Shown in pieces: positions 25,479 through 35,835 of a stretch of DNA of 64,000 bases. The notes under the pieces were generated by a model. The model made no database searches and had not been told where the DNA came from. It was given only the letters and a program-made list of their open reading frames with translations. The position numbers and the translations under genes were made by a program. Origin of the DNA: Lactarius indigo (Eukaryota; Basidiomycota; Agaricomycetes; Russulales; Russulaceae); contig JAFKAC010000007.1 in the NCBI GenBank assembly GCA_025766275.1, positions 2,232,001-2,296,000 on the forward strand, given 5' to 3'. Every line of letters begins with the position of its first letter. The first letter of the stretch is position 1.

Positions 25479-27202
25479 TCACGCGTATATCTGCTCGCGG
25501 AAGCCAGGCAAGATCTGTGCGGTGCGGAACCCCTCGTCATCGATGCGTGCGCCCTTCGTGCGTTGCCACTTTTGCTTCGCGAACGTCCAGGCTAGTTTAA
25601 AAAGAAAAAAAAGGGCATTATCAGAAAAATTGATGATAGGTATAAGTTAACAAGTGAACCCGACTCACCCTCAACTGTCGGCACGGGGTTTCCGCTCCGC
25701 TCAAACTCGTTCTGCGTGAACCCTTCGCGCTGCAGAACAGGAGATCCCTTGGCTGTGTTCAATACCACATCGTTGTGGGGACTGTTGCCGATTTTCAATA
25801 TATATGAGCGTGGGTAGCCCTCGCACGGTATGGGATCGACCGGTTGGGTTATTGCTCACCGAGAGAAGTAAAGTAGCCCGAGGCGGTCTACGTGTTGTTG
25901 GTCCTTAGGTGGCGCAGTAACACTGAGAGGTATTAGCCTAGTATAAAGGATATGCGCGATGTGAGTTATACCGGTGGATGGTGCTCCTAACATAGCCGCC
26001 GGTCAGGAATGAGATGGCGTCACACGCGTTTACCGTGAGCGTCGCGTCCTGCGGCTTGACCCACTTCCACTCATTGTGGATCGGGTCACGGATCTGGAGT
26101 GCGGCGACGGGCTGGCGAAATAAAAGCGTGAAGCTGCCTAAGTCTGCGCCACACGAGGGTGAGCGTGAAGGGTTATATGACCACGGTAAATATGCGTACC
26201 GGTGTGACCGCGGGACCAGTTACCAATGGTGGCGTTCTCCTCCGGGGTAAACTTGGTATACTTCATGTACCGGAGATGGTCCTCGCTTTTCACCCCGTAT
26301 TTGTGCATGTTGCGGAAGTAGTCCTCGGGTAGCTCGAGAGCGATCGCAAGAAGCGTGTGGAGTGGGTCCAATACCTCGGAGTGGAGCAGCTTAATATCAT
26401 TTAAGGTGAAGAGAAGGCACTACAAGTCTAGGAAGGTGACAAACCCTAGCGAACTGCTCAATCTCTTCAATGTTGATCTGAATGAGCTGAGGGTGATTGT
26501 GCTCGAAGTCCCCGTTGAACTCTGTACAGTAACGCCAAGTTAGGTATTAAGCAAGCCCGTATTTCTGTGTAAGACGCACTCGGGATGTTGTAAATCTCCA
26601 CACGATCTCTGATGCCCGTCTTCGTGTCAAGACTGAGCAACACTAACAGGTGAGTCCGGGATCTGTGTACAAGTAGTGCGGATGTACATGCGACGACCAG
26701 CAGGGACATAGCCATTGACCTGGCCCTGATCTGATATTCCCGGCTATGTCAGGCAGTGTTAATGATGCAACGACCTAATAGAGCACGCACCTAAGCCCTC
26801 AGGAACATACTTGAGCTTCTCTTCCACAGGGAGCTCGTAGAACTCCCTTCCGATCGCAAATTGGCGGTTAACGGCTTCTTGAGAAACGTTAAAGTTCTTG
26901 ACGTAAAAAAACCCCTTCTCTCGCAGGACCTTAATGAGAGACTGGGCGAGTTCTTGCTTTCCTCTCGGTGTCGGATACTTGGAAAAGTCGAGAGTGATAA
27001 GCTCGGCCCAGTCGAGATTTTCCTGAGAAATATTCAATATAATACCCAAGTTCCGTAAGATTCTTATGCTCACTTTTGTCTCTGGGACAAAGGTGTAAGA
27101 ACCTGCAAGAATTCCCGGTCAACGTCAGGGAACAAGTTCAAGTTAGAGGTAGCGTGCTCGGGCCGTGAGCCGTGACGGACCGAGATTAACTTGGGCAGGC
27201 AT
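25479..27202 (-). CDS. 2-oxoglutarate/Fe(II) oxygenase, copy 1
   Basis: A soluble oxygenase of the isopenicillin N synthase-like 2OG-Fe(II) superfamily. The ATG at 27202 gives MPAQVNLG; two introns join it to SYTFVPETK and ENLDWAELITLDFSKY. The N-domain motif EKGFFYVKNFNVSQEAVNRQ and GREFYELPVEEKLKYVPEG are the DIOX_N region. The metal site is HTD (GHTDLGSFTLLFRQP, split by an intron), with the distal His in STIHRVTAPPKDQQHVDRLG and the 2OG-binding Arg near LLYFSR. The stop is at 25479 after PGFREQIYA. A near-identical paralog lies at 33558-35299. Copy 1 has one residue less just before the HTD motif (GNWSRGHT against GNHWVPGHT). The substrate is unknown; such enzymes serve in secondary metabolism, sulfur or nucleoside breakdown. 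Confidence 0.88.
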
Positions 27203-27520
27203 TATGATTTTGACCTGAGTTTTTGAACAGGTTCAGAAAAGACCTGTCGTGTGACGGCGAAACACTCAACTTATATCTTTCGGACACCTACGAACTAATT
27301 TTGATGACTGTTCTCGTAGGTGAGACATGTGGACTGGCTAAGTGGCTTCATCAAGCACCTCATACTTCCTCATTACGCTCCACGATGGCGTGTGAGACCA
27401 CTATTTTCGGCCAGTGCTGCGGTTCCTCAGCTGTCTGTTTCCGTGACGTTTTCTAAGCAATGCACAATGTGGATATTAGCTCAACTCAGGGTATTTCGTT
27501 GAGGCGACCGTCATCTCCTC

Positions 27521-27542
27521 GCCTTCCCTGACGTGCGATTGC
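27521..27542. promoter_or_regulatory. Conserved block in the left divergent promoter
   Basis: Twenty-two bases around CCTTCCCTGACGTGCGATTG are unchanged in the right copy (35613-35634), while surrounding promoter sequence differs at many places. TGACGTG resembles a bZIP (CRE-type) site. Preservation against a diverged background suggests function. Confidence 0.45.
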
Positions 27543-27752
27543 TTAACTGCCCCTCACCGAACGACGATTGCGTCTCAGTCGTGATTTTCTCGCATACTGC
27601 CGGTTCAGCTAGCACTTTTTATAAGATGCGGGCAATTCACATGCTCCCATGAGCCTACTCTGAACGACGTTATGGGCAGGCACATGGGCAATTCTCGTTG
27701 AAATCATGCTGGCAGCCTTCAGCTAGACCCCCGGATCAACCTCTGGAACAAA

Positions 27753-27838
27753 ATGGACAACCAAGTTACACCTGGTGCACCTCTTACTATTATGGACATT
27801 CGATGACCTTGGGATGACTCGCATGAAAAATACGGGGT
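27753..27838 (+). pseudogene. Remnant of MFS permease exon 1
   Basis: The ATG at 27753 and the following bases match exon 1 and intron 1 of the permease at 35836. Shared pieces include AGTTACA..TGGTGC and CATGAAAAAT. About 24 nt within exon 1 are missing, and similarity stops just before the intron 1 acceptor. No later exon is present, so this copy cannot make the transporter. Confidence 0.6.
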
Positions 27839-28271
27839 GTTGCGCGTTGCGCCCCTTGACCGGAATTTACAACCCTAGTCCCGGTTTGCGATCCGCAGCA
27901 CATGAGGGTATGGGGCATGTCCGGTGTAAAAAAAGTGCAATGAACTGTGTTGTAACCAAGGTTTAGACGTGGTACAATACATCATTTTTCTTTTGCGGTA
28001 TTTCTGCGGTGTTCCGTAAATAATCATCCCCATTTCATGTCTGAGCTAGTGGTTGTGATGCTTTGTGTTTACTAATCCGGTACACTACTCAAATATTATC
28101 TAAGAAAAGAAAGTGTAACTCTAGTACTCTGGTCTTCCAACACATCAGCAGTCTATTTAGATTGTTGCAGTCACGCCAACGTGGATGATCCTAGAGGGCG
28201 AAAGAAACAAGGAGGAGCGCGCGGATGCGTGAGCGGTAGTCCTGTATGCGCCGGTTCAGAGTAAAAGCAAC

Positions 28272-31200
28272 TTACTCGTCCGCAGGGGCCAACCAGGCCT
28301 CGCCTTCGGGGAACATGATACCTGAAAAAATAGTGATATTCAGTGATCACCGTTTGCCGAACGACGCATGACAGGTCGGCTTACTGAGTCGTCCGTAGAT
28401 GTCTTCAATGAGTACGCGGCGGAGGTAGCTCGCGATTGGCGTCAGACGACCCAACACCAAGCCCTTGCTCTTCGGCGCGTAATGCGGGATGCTGCAACGT
28501 GCCCGTCAGTACCAGCTTACCAGCGAAGAATAAGGGGAAGGAGGGGACGCACATGTGCGTCGGGTGACGTGCGAGTTCCTGGAGCTGCGCGACGCGGCTC
28601 TGCACGGCGGAGTGCTTGTTCCCGTCCGCTTCCGCAAAGCGTTCCTCGAGCGCGCCGATACGCGCGACGATCTCGTCCATGCGCAGCGCTGCCTCGTCGC
28701 GGAAGCCGAGGAACTGCGCAACGCCGTAGAAGCCCGGGAGCACTTCGACGCGCGACACGACGTAGCGGTCCCCCTCGTCCACGTGCGGCACGGGCAGCAC
28801 CCTCGTCGTCAGGAACACACCGAACGTCGGCAGCGACGGCCACTGCCTCAGGAAACCTGCGCGAAGAAGGAGTAAGCATGGGCGAAAGGGGCGCGGGGGA
28901 GGGTGAGAGCGTGGGTGCGTACCGGTGAAGGAGGGCGGTACGCCGCGCTCGTGTGAGACCCCGTGGAAGATCGCGAGTAGGGGTAAACGCGAGAGCACGC
29001 GGCGCTCCTCTTTCTCACCCGCGCCGTTCACGTCTGGGAGTGGGGGTGTGACGAAGTACAGGGTCTTGTTAGCGTGATCACCGCCGTCCTGTTCCTGCAC
29101 CGCGACGAACTCGCCGTCCTCGTACTTCTCCGACTCGCTCAAGACCGCGCTGGTGCCCTCGGGTACGATGAACCCTTCCAGGCGCTTACGGCTCTTGCGG
29201 TCGAATCGGTCCTCGAGGCCCTGTGGGGTACCAAAAAAAAATTTCAACGTCGTTACCCTGGGATAAAGAGAGGGTGAATTTTTACCTTGGCCCAGGTCCA
29301 GAACGTCATGAGAGCGAGACTGGGCCGGAGAAGATGTATAAGTCGTCTTGGCCCCAACAGATAACAGACGACAAAAAAACCTCACAGAAAAACGCCAAGC
29401 ATGAGCGGCACCCACGCGCCATGGGGAATCTTCTTCAACGACGCGCCCCAGAAGAGACCTGACAGGACGTTAGCGCTGGCGCATATAGAGGGGTCTTCGC
29501 TTACCATCCAAGAAACCGAAGAAGCCCAAAAACAGAACCGAGACAATGACCGGAAGGAATTTGACATAGCGCATCTGGAGTGCGATGAGCACAGTGGTCG
29601 TAAACATGACCGTCGCGACGGCAAATCCGTAGGCGTTCGTAAGCTGCGTGGCGTTGTTAAACGCGGCGACAAGGACAATCGTCGCTATCATGACTGGTGA
29701 CCAGATTTAAAAGGTTTGTCATCATCTTATTGAGAGACTTACGGATCCAGTTGACGACAGGAATATAAAGTTGACCCTGTGTCTTGTCCGATGTGTGGAC
29801 CATATGCACGCTGAAACAATACCCATGAGCAAACATGAAACCTCACCCGGGAAGAAGGGGTATGTGCGTACGGAGGTAGACTACGCATGTTGACGAGCTG
29901 CTGGACCAAGGAGAAAGATGCGGTAATCATAGCTTGAGAGGCGATGAGCGTAGCGATTATTGCGTAGACATAGAGGATCCAGAATAATGGCCCGTTGTGT
30001 TTTCCCGGAATGGTACGGTAGAAGACGTTCGAAATAACCTCATCTCCGTCGACGATGAGCCGAGAGCCCTGACCGAGATAGGCCAGCACGAGAGACGGAT
30101 ACACTAGAGTCGTAAAAGAAATCTGTACATGAACGAAGAAGGTCAAGGGATGCGCTAATAAAGCACAATGACTGGGGGCGTACCTGGATTGAAAGCATGT
30201 TGAACTGCCCAAGGCTGCAAGTAACGTTGAATAGATATGGTATAGGAGTCGACAGGGAATCTTACTTTGCAAAGAGCGCCTCACAACCAGTAATGGCGAG
30301 TAGAACGCCCGCAAGTGTGTCGTATTGCCCAGTGCGCACAAAATCTTTCACGTTTACTCGATCAGACGCGGCAACAAGTGAAGAAGCTCGACAAACTTAC
30401 ACATGATAGCCCGCGACGGATCGAACGCGCGGAAGATACCAGGATACTTTGTGATGTTGTAAATTCCGGTTGCGGCGAGGAGGAGCAACCAAATAAAGGT
30501 AACTACACGGCTTTGTGAGGAGGGTTAACAGAACACGAAAGATGTGCTGCATGCATACTAGGCGCAAAGACGAACGACAGACGCGCGGTGCCCAGCGGTT
30601 GTGAGAGGAACAGCACGAGTAAGAATGCCTGCCAGAGGATCAGACGTCAACGAAGAGCAGGGGCAGAACGGGCCGCACTATCGAGATGGCGACGACGTGA
30701 CTCGCTACGCTAGGCTTGGCGACAGCTATTCCGGATGTGGTGTCTGAGAAGACTGCACTAGGTTGGTTTGGCAAGTAGCTCACCAATGCCTCCAACTGCG
30801 CTCGTGACTGATACGGCGGCAGTCAGAACTCCGTCCGCCATTGTCAAACTTGTACCAAAGAGAGCCTGTGATTCGTTAGGTACCATCAACCACCCAAGAG
30901 GGAAAAAAAGTACCCATATCAACATAGGCCACCGAAGGGACTTGGGTGGCTTAATGTCACGCTTCTGTCTTCCAGCCATCATCGAGTCGTGAGTAGGGGT
31001 GCTTTCAAAAAACTTCGGGGGATATATCCCCTGATACAGTGCGAAAGGTCCACCCTCCCCTGAAGAATAGAAAATACGTGAGACGTTGTAGCATACACAA
31101 GGACATGTGCACTACCTTCGCTAGTGCCAAAGTGCAAGCATATAAGGACCTATGTATTGGGTCAGTATGGGTCAGTATAAAAAGACGGAGTGAGGTGACC

Positions 31201-31523
31201 GACGTATTTGCATAACGGCAGAAGGGTCAAAGCCCAAATGATGGCGCTGATGCCTCCAATGACATCCTCCTTTGAGGGCACGGGGCCGGACGATGACCAG
31301 ATACCATTGAGCACATACAGAGGTGACGTCCCGATGTCGGAGTATATGATCCCTGTGAGAGGGGTATGTTACTGTGAGCATCACGTACGACAACTGGGTG
31401 GGACAACGGCATACCGAGTGTCTGGAAGCTAAGTATGGCCAGTGCCAAACCAGCGGCTTGTAGCGGGCGGCGTCTTGGACGGCCAGGTTTGAGGTCCGAA
31501 GAATTAACAGAAGCTGTGGACAT
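28272..31523 (-). CDS. HAK1: HAK/KUP family potassium transporter
   Basis: A high-affinity K+:H+ symporter of the plasma membrane. From the ATG at 31523: MSTASVNSSDLKPGRPRRRP, then AAGLALAILSFQTLG and IIYSDIGTSPLYVLNGIW, the family signature in helix 1. Later motifs are LFGTSLTMADGVLTAAVSV, GQYDTLAGVLLAITGCEALF, LGQFNMLSIQISFTTLVYP, SQAMITASFSLVQQLVNM and FNNATQLTNAYGFAVATVMF. The cytosolic C-domain holds RLPLLAIFHGVSHERGVPPS, VSRVEVLPGFYGVAQFLGF and EDIYGRLSIMFPEGEAW. The frame ends at ADE followed by TAA (28272), but GA|GTAAGT there is also a good splice donor, so a further C-terminal exon is possible. It lies between the two copies of the oxygenase block. Confidence 0.93.
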
Positions 31524-33557
31524 TTCGGGTAGTGGGTCCTCAAACTACAGAAGACTGCAGAGGGTCCCAGGATTTAAGCTGTCGCTTTAACTCCTCTTCG
31601 AAGGTGCTGATAACCGGGCCTTGCGACTTCCGTGTTTCAAGGAATGGCGGATATCCCTCGTCATAAAGTTTGATTTTTTGTATATTTTATGAGATTCGGG
31701 TAAGTGGCTGTGGCGAACATGTCACTGAGGGAATTAAGCCATCGGTTGGAGATAACTGTTCCAATATATTATCCGCGTCGGCATACAGTAGCACAACTGA
31801 CGCTTCTGCCTGGACGGTGACCGTCGCGATTGTCGACGACAATTGAAGTATAGTGTGATTGACCGCTCAGCGCTCAGGCCTCAGGGCCCATTGTCCGAGT
31901 CGGAGTATATGCAATATGCCGAGAGGTTCCATCGATGCGTTCATGGCCAGTTGCCATCGATAATGATGTTGCCAACCAAGTGCGGTTGTATGCAAGGTTG
32001 TATGTTCCGAAAAATTGGGCCTTGCTCGTGGAAACAACCCACCCGTCTCGATCACGTGGCATCACTCGAGCAGAGAAGCATGTCCTAATATAACACACTA
32101 TTCCCACGGAGTGACCGCTTTCATGTCGATCGGTCCCTCAGAGATTTCTTTTGGCCAGCCGTGTTTTGGGACTTACTATCTGTGCCTAGACTTACGACAT
32201 TTTTATTAACAAAAAAATCTTATCAACAAGTCAGGCAATCTCTTTCACCCTCCCAGCAGCGGCGGGTCGAGCAACGTCTGCTGCATGGAGGATATCGGTG
32301 TGAAGAGGCTTCATTCGTGAACGCCAGTCAAGACGTTAAAACGTTAAGGGGGTGAAAGAGGGGGGAAGGGAGACATATACCAGCACAATACATCCCAAAA
32401 TCGCTAACGTCACGCAGAGTTGTTGCAGAGTGCATGTGATGGAGCACACACGCGCTGCATGGAATATGTATATGGCAATGGGGCATGCAGGGGCAACGAA
32501 AGCGAGCCCATGTGCTCAGAGGAGCTGCTGTTGTTTTTGCTTCTGTGCCTCGACGAGCTAGATGAACGTCTTTAGCACAAAAGTGGAACATGTCGATCCG
32601 GGTGGGAAAAAGGTAGGGTTGTACGTTGAAGAAAGCCGGTACTCAGAGGCCGTGGGACCCAGGGGTAACATAAAAATGCGTTCTCTATCCATTCGATTCA
32701 TTCCACCTCTGAGTTTATACGCAGGAGAGAATTAGGGGGGGGGGGGGTGAATGTTACCATGACGGACACTGACAGACCAGAAAAATGAGTTACAGCCCGA
32801 AATAAAAGACGCCAAACAGATTTCGAATAACTAGTTATCTCCGTCCTCCGATTTCCAAAAAAAAAACTCGTCGGGCGACCCATCGATATGAAATGGCTGT
32901 CAGCTAATTTGCAAGAGAAAATATATTAAATATTAAATACAGGTGGGCGCGCACAGAGGGCTGGTGTGCGCAAGGGGAAGAGGTTTTCCCCCCCGTTCGC
33001 ATGTCGTCCCCATGCGCGTAAGGGGGCGCACATCCATTCACCGTGACATGCCCGCTTTGCGTGTAAACCAGAGGGCACTTTTCCCTCTCGTTCTCCCCAT
33101 TCGGGTGTCGCCCATGCACGTGAATCTGTGGGGACCGCTTCTGGGCTCGCCGTTCGCACGCCCCTTTGCACAAACAGGGGCGGACGGGGGGTTACCAGTT
33201 ACCTCCGGGCTTCCTCGCGGCCGCCCGACCCCAGGCTGAAGTTGTGGCGCCGTCTCTGGCTGCTCGTCTCCTGTCTATCCTTACGCGCAGAGGTCAGCTG
33301 AGTGATCCAGACAGGGTCGGTAGAGGGGAGCGGGAAATCGCGGTCGCCTTGTGTCTCTCTGCACGGTGCGCGCTCCTTGAACGGGCTAAAGCCCCTTTCC
33401 TGTGAATCTTAGGTCACGTGACAGCGTAGCGTCCCAACGTGTCTTGGGACGTGTAGTACATTGCAAAAACTGCAGAAGCACAAAACCTACATCTGAATCT
33501 TCACAAGTACACATACACTTCTATAAGACAACCCCGAACTACTGGTTTTAACTAGCC
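31524..33557. other. Intergenic region, 2 kb
   Basis: The HAK promoter lies at the left and the 3' flank of oxygenase copy 2 at the right. A run of 13 G lies near 32735-32748. Around 32940-33240 both strands carry overlapping short ORFs rich in Arg, Pro and Gly without a known motif. I call no gene here. The E-box at 33413-33422 marks the edge of the right duplicated block. Confidence 0.5.
33413..33422. promoter_or_regulatory. GTCACGTGAC palindrome, right copy
   Basis: The E-box palindrome again, about 135 nt after the stop of oxygenase copy 2, matching the left copy at 25368-25377. Confidence 0.45.
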
Positions 33558-35299
33558 TTACGCGTATATTTGCTCGCGGAAGCCAGGCAAGATCTGCGCT
33601 GTGCGATGCTCCTGTTCCTCGGCGCGCGGGCCCTTCGTGCGTTGCCACTTCTGCTTCGCGAACGTCCAGGCTAGTGTAAAAACCAGAAGGATAAATGATA
33701 GAGATAGGGCGCAGTGACTGGATTTGGACCCACCCTCGACGGTCGGCACGGGGTTGCCGCTCCGTTCGAACTCGTTCTGCGTGAAACCCTCGCGCTGCAG
33801 CACAGGAGATTCCTTTACCGTGTTCAAGACCACGTCGTTGTGGGGGCTGTTTTCGACCGATACAGTCCCAATATAGATGAGCGTGGACAGCCCTTCCTGC
33901 ATGACATCAACCAGTGGAGTTGTTACCTACCGAGAGAAGTAGAGTAGCCCAAGGCGGTCTACGTGTTGTTGGTCCTTAGGTGGCGCAACAACGCTAACAT
34001 ATATGAATTCAGTAAAGGTGAGGGAAGAAAGCGCCATGTGACTTGTACCGATGGATGGTGCTCCTAACATAACCGCCAGTTAGGAACGAGATGGCGTCGC
34101 ACGCGTTTACCGTAAGCGTCGCGTCCTGCGGCTTGACCCACTTCCACTCGTTGTGAATCGGGTCGCGGATCTGGAGTGCCGCGACGGGCTGGCGAAACAG
34201 GAGGGTGAAGCTGCCTAGATCTGCGCCACAAGATGCAATGGAAAGTGAGTGAGCGTACAGTCACAGGACCGAGTTAAATATGCGTACCGGTGTGACCGGG
34301 GACCCAGTGGTTACCGATGGTGGCGTTCTCCTCCGGGGTGAACTTGGTGTACTTCATGTACCGAAGGTGGTCTTCACTTTTCACCTCATACTTGTGGGTA
34401 TTGCGGAAGAAGTCCTCGGGTAGTTCGAGAGCGATCGCAAGAAGCGTGTGGAGTGGGTCCAATACCTCGGAGTGAAGTAGCTTAATATCATTTAATATGG
34501 AAAGAAGGCACCACGAGTCTGGGAAGTGACATACCCTGGCGAATTGTTCTATCTCTTCGATATTGTTCTGAATGAGTTGAGGGTGGTTGTGCTCAAAGTC
34601 GCCGTTGAACTCTGCACAATTGCAATCACGTCAAGTTGGGTATTAGTGAGCGCGATATTGCTGGTGTAAAACGCACTCGGGATGTTGTATATCTCCACAC
34701 GATCCTTGATACCTGTCTTCGTATCAAGACTGAGTAACAGTGAGTTCGTGATTAAGTGTATAAGTAGTGCGGATGTACATGCGACGACCAGCAGGGACGT
34801 AGCCATTGAATTGGCCCTGATCTGATATCCCCACCTATGTCAGGTAGTGTTAATGACACAACGACCTAATGGAGCACGCACCTAAACCCTCAGGAACATA
34901 CTTGAGCTTCTCTTCCACAGGGAGCTCGTAGAACTCCCTTCCAATCGCAAATTGGCGGTTTACGGCTTCTTGGGAAATGTTAAAGTTCTTGACGTAAAAA
35001 AATCCCTTCTCTCGCAGGGCCTTGATAAGGGACTGGGCGAGACCTTGCTTTCCCTCTGGAGTTGAATACTTGGAAAGGTCTAGAGTGATAAGCTCGGCCC
35101 AGTCGAGTTTTTCCTGAGAGAAGTGTTCAATGTAATATTAAAGTTCCATATGGAGCTTTTTCTCACTTTTGTCTCTGGGACAAAGGTGTAAGAACCTGCA
35201 AGAATTTCTCAGTCTACGTTGGGGGGGAACAAGTTGGAGGCAGCCGGTTCGGGCCGTGAGCCGGGGCTGTGACGGACCGAGATTAACTTGGCCGGGCAT
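33558..35299 (-). CDS. 2-oxoglutarate/Fe(II) oxygenase, copy 2
   Basis: A close paralog of the gene at 25479-27202 with the same intron positions. The ATG at 35299 gives MPGQVNLG, joined to SYTFVPETK and EKLDWAELITLDLSKY. The DIOX_N motif EKGFFYVKNFNISQEAVNRQ is almost unchanged. Its metal-site region reads NATIGNHWVPGHT, then continues through the intron to D and the beta-barrel. WTFAKQKWQRTKGPRAEEQE and PGFREQIYA close the protein; the stop is at 33558. Differences from copy 1 are mostly conservative, and both keep open frames, so both are probably working enzymes. It is divergently arranged with the MFS permease, with starts 537 nt apart, which suggests shared control and perhaps uptake of the oxygenase's substrate. 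Confidence 0.88.
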
Positions 35300-35835
35300 T
35301 GCAACTTGACCGAAGCTTTGAGCAGAAAGAATCAGTCGTGCGACATCGAGACAGCTCTGGTGACTCAATTTATATCTTTCAGATATGAACCATTTTCTTA
35401 TGATTGGTGAGACACTGGTCACCGGGATGTCGTGCCATTTGCGGACCGATCAAGTCACCTCATCGGGCACCTCATTGCGCTTCGCGATTGCGTGCGAGAC
35501 CATTCCTTGTGGCTAGTGCTGGGATCTCTCGGCCGTCTGTTTTGGTGGGGTCTTCTAATGCGACTACATCTCAGCTCTCAGGATAATCCGTTGAGGCGAC
35601 TATCGTATCTTAGCCTTCCCTGACGTGCGATTGCCTTATCGCTCTTCACCAAACGACAATTGCGCCATCTGCCCCGCAGTTACAATTCTCCCGCATATCG
35701 CCAGCTCGGCTAGTCTCCCTTACCAACTCGGGGCACACCATGTTAACTGGGCAATTTCTGTTAAATGCCGGCGGCTCTCAACTACACCTTGCACCTGACG
35801 ACAGCCCAGCTTTTCCGTATCAACCTTTGGACGAA
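35300..35835. promoter_or_regulatory. Divergent promoter, oxygenase 2 / MFS permease
   Basis: The only sequence between the two starts, about 536 nt. It holds the 22-nt conserved block at 35613-35634 (TGACGTG core). A similar but diverged region lies at 27203-27752 in front of oxygenase 1. Confidence 0.6.

Larger units (their letters stand above)
25368..27838. repeat. Duplicated block, left copy
   Basis: A segment of about 2.5 kb matching 33413-35937 in the same orientation. It carries the oxygenase gene, the divergent promoter and the first exon of the MFS permease. Similarity is high over the oxygenase exons, moderate in the promoter, and ends inside the first MFS intron. Confidence 0.8.
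27203..28271. other. Divergent promoter and permease remnant
   Basis: 27203-27752 is the left copy of a bidirectional promoter shared with 35300-35835. The 22-nt block at 27521-27542 is identical to 35613-35634. A permease remnant follows at 27753-27838. From 27839 to the HAK stop I see nothing that codes. Confidence 0.6.

Noticed and set aside
32733..32750. Poly-G run as a functional G-quadruplex
   Set aside because: A single homopolymer run without spaced G-tracts gives no support beyond a simple repeat.
32926..33239. Overlapping ORFs on both strands as small genes
   Set aside because: The ORFs are GC-driven, mirror each other, and contain no recognisable domain.
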